Assembly: GCA_002327905.1 (NCBI GenBank)
Contig: DCUY01000105.1
Span: 1 to 54,466, forward strand
Length of the DNA: 54,466 nucleotides
Source of the DNA: Caldifarciminota bacterium UBA2202
GTDB lineage: Bacteria > Hydrothermota > 32-111
Reading direction: 5' to 3'
Below the pieces are notes generated by a model. That model was not told where the DNA came from and searched no databases. It was given only the letters and a program-made list of their open reading frames with translations. Each line of letters begins with the position of its first letter. Position 1 is the stretch's first letter. Of the stretch, positions 50,757 through 54,466 are shown one piece after another. A program made the translations under genes and the position numbers.

Positions 50757-51364
50757 CAAAAAGAATAGCGATATTTATATCTGGAAGGGGCTCCAACATG
50801 GAGTCCCTCCTGAAAAAATCAGGAAAGGAGAATCTTGATGCGGATTTTATTGTTGTATCGGATAATGAAAGAGCAGAGGGATTGAATATTGCCAAAAAAT
50901 TGAATATAAAGACATTTGTATTGAAAGACTGCGGAGGCGGAAGCAGATTAAGCAGAGAAGATTCTAATAAAATAAAAAACATATTGATTGATGAAAGAAT
51001 TGAATTGGTTTTTCTTGCGGGGTTTATGCGGATAATCCCAAAAGACATTATTGATTCATTTCCGAGAATGTTTGTAAACATACACCCGTCTCTTCTGCCT
51101 TCATTCAAGGGAAAAGATGCGCAGAGACAGGCATTCGAGTATGGAGTCAAGTTATCCGGATGCACTGTGCATTTTGTAGATTCGGGAATTGACTCCGGGC
51201 CTATAATTCTGCAGAGATGTATTGATATATCTTCAGCAGAAAATCCCGAGGATGCAGGGAGAATGATTCTTGAAGCGGAGCATCAGGCATATTTTGAAGC
51301 TCTGAAACTGCTTATTTTTAAAAAATATACGATAGACGGAAGAAGGGTTCTCTTTGATACTTAA
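50753..51364 (+). CDS. purN: Phosphoribosylglycinamide formyltransferase
   Basis: The 203-residue enzyme transfers the formyl group from 10-formyl-THF in purine synthesis. FISGRGSNMESLL, LAGFMRIIPKDII, NIHPSLLPSFKGKDAQRQA and GCTVHFVDSGIDSGPII are the family signatures, with the catalytic Asn-His-Asp all present. It overlaps the OmpA gene by ATGA and the lnt gene by 11 nt. No other purine gene is nearby. Confidence 0.96.
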   Translation: MTKRIAIFISGRGSNMESLLKKSGKENLDADFIVVSDNERAEGLNIAKKLNIKTFVLKDCGGGSRLSREDSNKIKNILIDERIELVFLAGFMRIIPKDIIDSFPRMFVNIHPSLLPSFKGKDAQRQAFEYGVKLSGCTVHFVDSGIDSGPIILQRCIDISSAENPEDAGRMILEAEHQAYFEALKLLIFKKYTIDGRRVLFDT

Positions 51365-52877
51365 TCTTTTAGCTTATATTCTTTTCGGAGTCTCTTTCTT
51401 TCTCTCTCTCCAATTCAAATATATCGGTATTGCATTTGTGTATATTTATGCATTAATGCTTATCCGCATGTCAAAAGAAGAGAAGATGAAGAGCAGGTTT
51501 TTAAATGCGTTTCTGACATTCTTTGTCTTCTGGCTTATGATGCTTAACTGGCTTTTAGTAATTAATGTAGATTTGACAATACTGCAGAGAATACTGATTT
51601 TCTTCGGATGGATGTTTCTATCAATGCTTATGGGCATGGTGTGGTCTCTTCCTTTCGCGATTGCTTCGGTTAAAAATAATGAGGTTTACTTTATTCCTGT
51701 CATTGTCTCAGCTCTTGAGTATTTCATGAGCTGTACAAGGGACCTGTCATTTTTATGGGTCACTCCTGCAACAGCTATACTTGATTATCCCGTATTGTTT
51801 CAGAGCGCTGACATCGGCGGCTCATATCTTGTCTCCTTCATTGTAATAATGTTTTCAGTTCTTCTGTTTAAATTATTCACTGCAAAGAACGCAGTTATTT
51901 ATAAAATTGCAATTGTCATTCTTCTTTTTACTGTTGTCCTTTACGGCTCATTCAGAATAAAAAATCAGTATTACGGAGAGACAATCAAGGTGACAATTGT
52001 TCAGCCGAATATTCCCGGAGAGATGAAGGAGTCGTATAGGGAATTCATAGAGTACAGATTCAAAGCAATAAAAGAGAACCTTGAAAAGGCAAAGACGCAG
52101 GAGGGCGAGATTGTAATATTTCCCGAGACCGCATCGCCTGTCTATCTGACAAAACGCTCAAAGAATGAAATTAAAACCTATTTGATTGATTTTGCAAATG
52201 AAAATTCAAAATCAATTTTGATAGGAGGCCTAACATACGAGTATGGCAGTAAGAATGAAGAAGACAGATACTATAATTCCGCATTTCTTATTGCTCCGAA
52301 TGAGACTATACAAACATACAATAAAATAAGGTGTGTGCCTTTTGTGGAGCGCCTTCCTTACGAAGAGAAGCTTCGTTTTCTGAAAAAAATAGATTACGGG
52401 CAGGGCGGATATTCTGTCGGAAAGGAGCAGACAGTTTTTAAAGCAGGGAAGAGCAGATTCTCTGCATATATTTGTTTCGAATCAATTTTTCCGACTTATG
52501 TTTCAACATTCGCAAAAAACGGCGCTCAGTTTCTTGTAAACATTTCCGAAGATGCTTGGTTTGTCAAGGGTATAGGGGCATATCAGCACTTTCAGGCGGG
52601 AATACTGAGGGCAGTTGAGAACAGAAGATACCTTGTGAGGGTTTCAAATCCGGGAATCTCCGGAGTGATTGACCCTAACGGCAAAATAGTAGCTTCTACA
52701 AAATTGAACACTGCGGAAGTCTTTACGGAAGATATCGTGCTAAATGACAGCATAACTTTTTTTACTGCATCCGGAAATATTCTCCCGAAGATTTTTCTGT
52801 TGATAATGATATTCATGATAATATTCAAACTAATACGGAGGCATAATGGCACAGCCAAGACTAAGAATAGCGCCTAG
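51354..52877 (+). CDS. lnt: Apolipoprotein N-acyltransferase
   Basis: The 507-residue inner-membrane enzyme adds the third acyl chain to lipoproteins. Six or so N-terminal helices precede a nitrilase-like domain with the Glu-Lys-Cys triad visible in IFPETASP, NKIRCVPF and ICFESIFP, and one C-terminal helix. The start is TTG at 51354: AAGGG lies 6 nt upstream, the next ATG is inside the first helices, and the TTG gives the shortest overlap with purN. It overlaps gltX by 32 nt. Confidence 0.93.
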   Translation: MILNLLAYILFGVSFFLSLQFKYIGIAFVYIYALMLIRMSKEEKMKSRFLNAFLTFFVFWLMMLNWLLVINVDLTILQRILIFFGWMFLSMLMGMVWSLPFAIASVKNNEVYFIPVIVSALEYFMSCTRDLSFLWVTPATAILDYPVLFQSADIGGSYLVSFIVIMFSVLLFKLFTAKNAVIYKIAIVILLFTVVLYGSFRIKNQYYGETIKVTIVQPNIPGEMKESYREFIEYRFKAIKENLEKAKTQEGEIVIFPETASPVYLTKRSKNEIKTYLIDFANENSKSILIGGLTYEYGSKNEEDRYYNSAFLIAPNETIQTYNKIRCVPFVERLPYEEKLRFLKKIDYGQGGYSVGKEQTVFKAGKSRFSAYICFESIFPTYVSTFAKNGAQFLVNISEDAWFVKGIGAYQHFQAGILRAVENRRYLVRVSNPGISGVIDPNGKIVASTKLNTAEVFTEDIVLNDSITFFTASGNILPKIFLLIMIFMIIFKLIRRHNGTAKTKNSA

Positions 52878-54270
52878 TCCTACGGGATATCTTCATGTCG
52901 GAACTGCAAGGACGGCTTTATATAATTATCTTTATGCAAAACAGCAAAACGGAGTCTTTGTACTGAGAATAGAGGACACTGATGTGGAACGTTCCTCAAA
53001 AGAGATGACTGAGATAATAATTGAAGGATTAAAGTGGCTCGGTCTCAATTATGACGAAGGTCCGTTCTTTCAGTCCGATTATTTCAAACACTATACTGAT
53101 TATATTCCGGAACTTGAAAAAACAGGAGGAATATACAGATGCTTCTGCACTCCCAAGGAGCTTGATGAGAGAAAGAATATAGTTATGGCGGAGAAGAAGG
53201 CATGGAAGTATGACAGAAAGTGCGCCCACCTTACAAAAGATGAGATAAATAAAAATCTTGAAAGTAAAAAGCCCTTTGCATGGAGAGTGCGCATACCAGA
53301 GGGAAAGACCAATTATGATGACATGATACACGGAATAATAGAAAAAGACAACAGTGAGATTGAAGATTTCATTATTGTGAGAAGCGACAATACTCCGATT
53401 TACAATTTCGCTGTTGTGGTTGACGATGTCAGAATGAAGATAACTCATGTTGTCAGAGGAGACGACCATATTTCCAATACTTTCAAACAGATTCACATAT
53501 ACCGTCTTTTAAATGCCGAGCCTCCGCGTTTCGCGCATCTTCCTCTGATTCTTGACGAGAATAAGGCAAAACTTTCAAAGAGGACAGGCACAGTCTCTGT
53601 TCTTGCATTCAGGGACATGGGTGTTCTTCCTGAGGCATTTGTCAATTTCATTGCTCTGATAGGATGGAATCCCGGCGGGGATAAGGAGATAATGTCGCTT
53701 GACGAAATGGTGAAATTATTTTCATTTGAAAAGGTGACAAAGAAGGGCGGAGTCTTTGATTATAAAAAGCTTGAGTGGATGAACTCCAAATACATTACGA
53801 ATTATGATTCCAAGAAACTTCTTGAAATAACAAAGCCTTTTTTCAAAGAGGCGGGGATAGATATTTCGCAAGTGAGTGAAGAGACGCTTTTCAAAATAAT
53901 GGACAGTGTAAAGGAGAAGGCGAGATACCTTAAAGACATACCTCAGCTGACAAAATTCTTTTTTGAAGAGATTAAAGAGTATGACGAAAAGGGAAAATCG
54001 AAGTTTTTAACTCCTGACAGAATAGAGCATTTGAAAGTTCTTAAAGAGAGGCTGATGAATGTGGAAATATTCAATCATGATTCAGTAGAGGCAGTGTATA
54101 AAGCTTACGCTGAGGAGAAATCACTCAAAGGAGCTGATATTATTCACCCGACAAGAATGGCTCTATCAGGCAAGACAGAAGGACCTTCATTGTTTTTAAT
54201 GATGGAGATAATGGGCAAAGAGAGAGTTCTTTCACGCTTGACAAAAATTATAGAATCTGATATATTATAG
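52846..54270 (+). CDS. gltX: Glutamyl-tRNA synthetase
   Basis: The 474-residue class I synthetase charges tRNA-Glu. The HIGH-like motif is PSPTGYLHVGTARTA and the KMSKS-like motif is AKLSKRTGTVSV. A cysteine pair CFCTPKEL lies in the usual zinc region but the full zinc ligand set is not seen. The gene lies directly before tRNA-Glu and tRNA-Gln. If the genome lacks glutaminyl-tRNA synthetase, this enzyme would be non-discriminating and a GatCAB amidotransferase would be needed. The tRNA promoter is inside its last codons. Confidence 0.97.
   Translation: MAQPRLRIAPSPTGYLHVGTARTALYNYLYAKQQNGVFVLRIEDTDVERSSKEMTEIIIEGLKWLGLNYDEGPFFQSDYFKHYTDYIPELEKTGGIYRCFCTPKELDERKNIVMAEKKAWKYDRKCAHLTKDEINKNLESKKPFAWRVRIPEGKTNYDDMIHGIIEKDNSEIEDFIIVRSDNTPIYNFAVVVDDVRMKITHVVRGDDHISNTFKQIHIYRLLNAEPPRFAHLPLILDENKAKLSKRTGTVSVLAFRDMGVLPEAFVNFIALIGWNPGGDKEIMSLDEMVKLFSFEKVTKKGGVFDYKKLEWMNSKYITNYDSKKLLEITKPFFKEAGIDISQVSEETLFKIMDSVKEKARYLKDIPQLTKFFFEEIKEYDEKGKSKFLTPDRIEHLKVLKERLMNVEIFNHDSVEAVYKAYAEEKSLKGADIIHPTRMALSGKTEGPSLFLMMEIMGKERVLSRLTKIIESDIL
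54238..54266 (+). promoter_or_regulatory. Promoter of the tRNA-Glu/tRNA-Gln unit, inside the gltX end
   Basis: TTGACA at 54238-54243 and TATATT at 54261-54266 are 17 nt apart. Both boxes lie in the final codons of gltX; the tRNA begins 15 nt after the -10 box. Confidence 0.8.
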
Positions 54271-54281
54271 CACTTGAAAGT

Positions 54282-54356
54282 GGCGGTATCGTCTAGGGGC
54301 TAGGACGTGTGGTTCTCAGCCATAAAACCGGGGTTCGATTCCCCGTACCGCTACCA
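54282..54356 (+). tRNA. tRNA-Glu (anticodon CTC), CCA encoded
   Basis: The acceptor stem is GGCGGTA/TACCGCT (a G-U pair at position 1-72), the D-arm TCGTCTAGGGGCTAGGAC is typical of Glu tRNAs, and the anticodon loop is TTCTCAG. Discriminator A is followed by an encoded CCA at 54354-54356. It reads GAG codons; a TTC-anticodon tRNA must be elsewhere or is not needed. Confidence 0.93.
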
Positions 54357-54395
54357 AAAAAACTGAGATTTTGTTCTTTTTTTTATTAGAAAAAT

Positions 54396-54466
54396 TGGGG
54401 AGTCGTCCAACGGCAGGACTCATGGCTCTGGATCATGCTATCGGGGTTCGAATCCCTGCTCCCCAG
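54396..54466 (+). tRNA. tRNA-Gln (anticodon CTG), 3' end at window edge
   Basis: The acceptor stem is TGGGGAG/CTCCCCA with discriminator G at the last base of the window, so an encoded CCA cannot be checked. The anticodon loop CTCTGGA carries CTG (reads CAG), and GGTTCGAATCC is the T-arm. The 39-nt gap from tRNA-Glu has a run of T and no new promoter, so the two are probably cotranscribed. Confidence 0.9.

Overview
The window reads as a chromosomal segment of an uncultured, AT-rich (roughly one-third GC by eye) Gram-negative bacterium, probably in or near the Fibrobacterota-Chlorobiota-Bacteroidota superphylum (a WOR-3/Stahlbacteria-like candidate phylum would fit). The evidence is an LpxL-type lipid A acyltransferase, an apolipoprotein N-acyltransferase, OmpA and PorV-like outer-membrane proteins, and two very large secreted proteins with C-terminal modules of the type IX secretion (T9SS) sorting kind. 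The taxonomic placement is inference. Promoters are unusually easy to read: many match TTGACA - 16/17 nt - TATAAT.

Layout. 0.1-8.1 kb (+): an aminotransferase, then a tightly packed obgE-dprA-scpB-rluB-Na/Pi transporter run, then a sugar epimerase and UDP-glucose dehydrogenase. 8.1-9.3 kb (-): a queuosine-precursor-type transporter and a flavodoxin. 9.4-13.4 kb: an MFS transporter, a convergent surface protein made largely of Gly-Asn-Asn triplets, glutamine synthetase and tRNA-Ser(GCT). 13.45-14.39 kb: a complete REP-associated tyrosine transposase (RAYT) element with perfect 24-bp inverted ends. 14.4-16.5 kb: two Spy/CpxP-like periplasmic proteins with an ECF sigma factor and zinc-finger anti-sigma factor. 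16.5-24 kb: a gingipain-type C25 protease, a second MFS transporter (-), typA and an oadB-like sodium pump subunit.

24.1-33.9 kb is the most unusual part. A two-gene cassette (predicted beta-barrel protein A plus secreted protein B) is repeated three times in tandem. In copies 1 and 2, B is only about 150 residues and resembles the N-terminal end of a PGAP1-like lipase, ending before the catalytic serine. In copy 3, B is a 1981-residue protein with the lipase domain, long beta-rich repeats and a T9SS-like tail. The two short cassettes share nearly identical 5' regions and similar 3' ends but diverge in the middle of A, suggesting duplication with diversification or gene conversion.

34-47 kb: rpmB, a PorV-like protein, then truB-ribF-rpsO-pnp-M16 peptidase-dut, running into an envelope glycolipid-type operon (LpxL acyltransferase, two GT4 glycosyltransferases, membrane-anchored polysaccharide deacetylase, UbiA prenyltransferase, TPR protein). 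47-54.5 kb: a lipoprotein, a large OmpA-family protein with an N-terminal barrel, purN, lnt, gltX, tRNA-Glu(CTC) and tRNA-Gln(CTG).

The main themes are envelope construction and surface secretion: lipid A and lipoprotein acylation, glycan synthesis, outer-membrane barrels and T9SS cargo, with an envelope-stress type sigma module. Several monocistronic genes have a -10 box only 6-7 nt before the ATG and no Shine-Dalgarno sequence, suggesting leaderless mRNAs.
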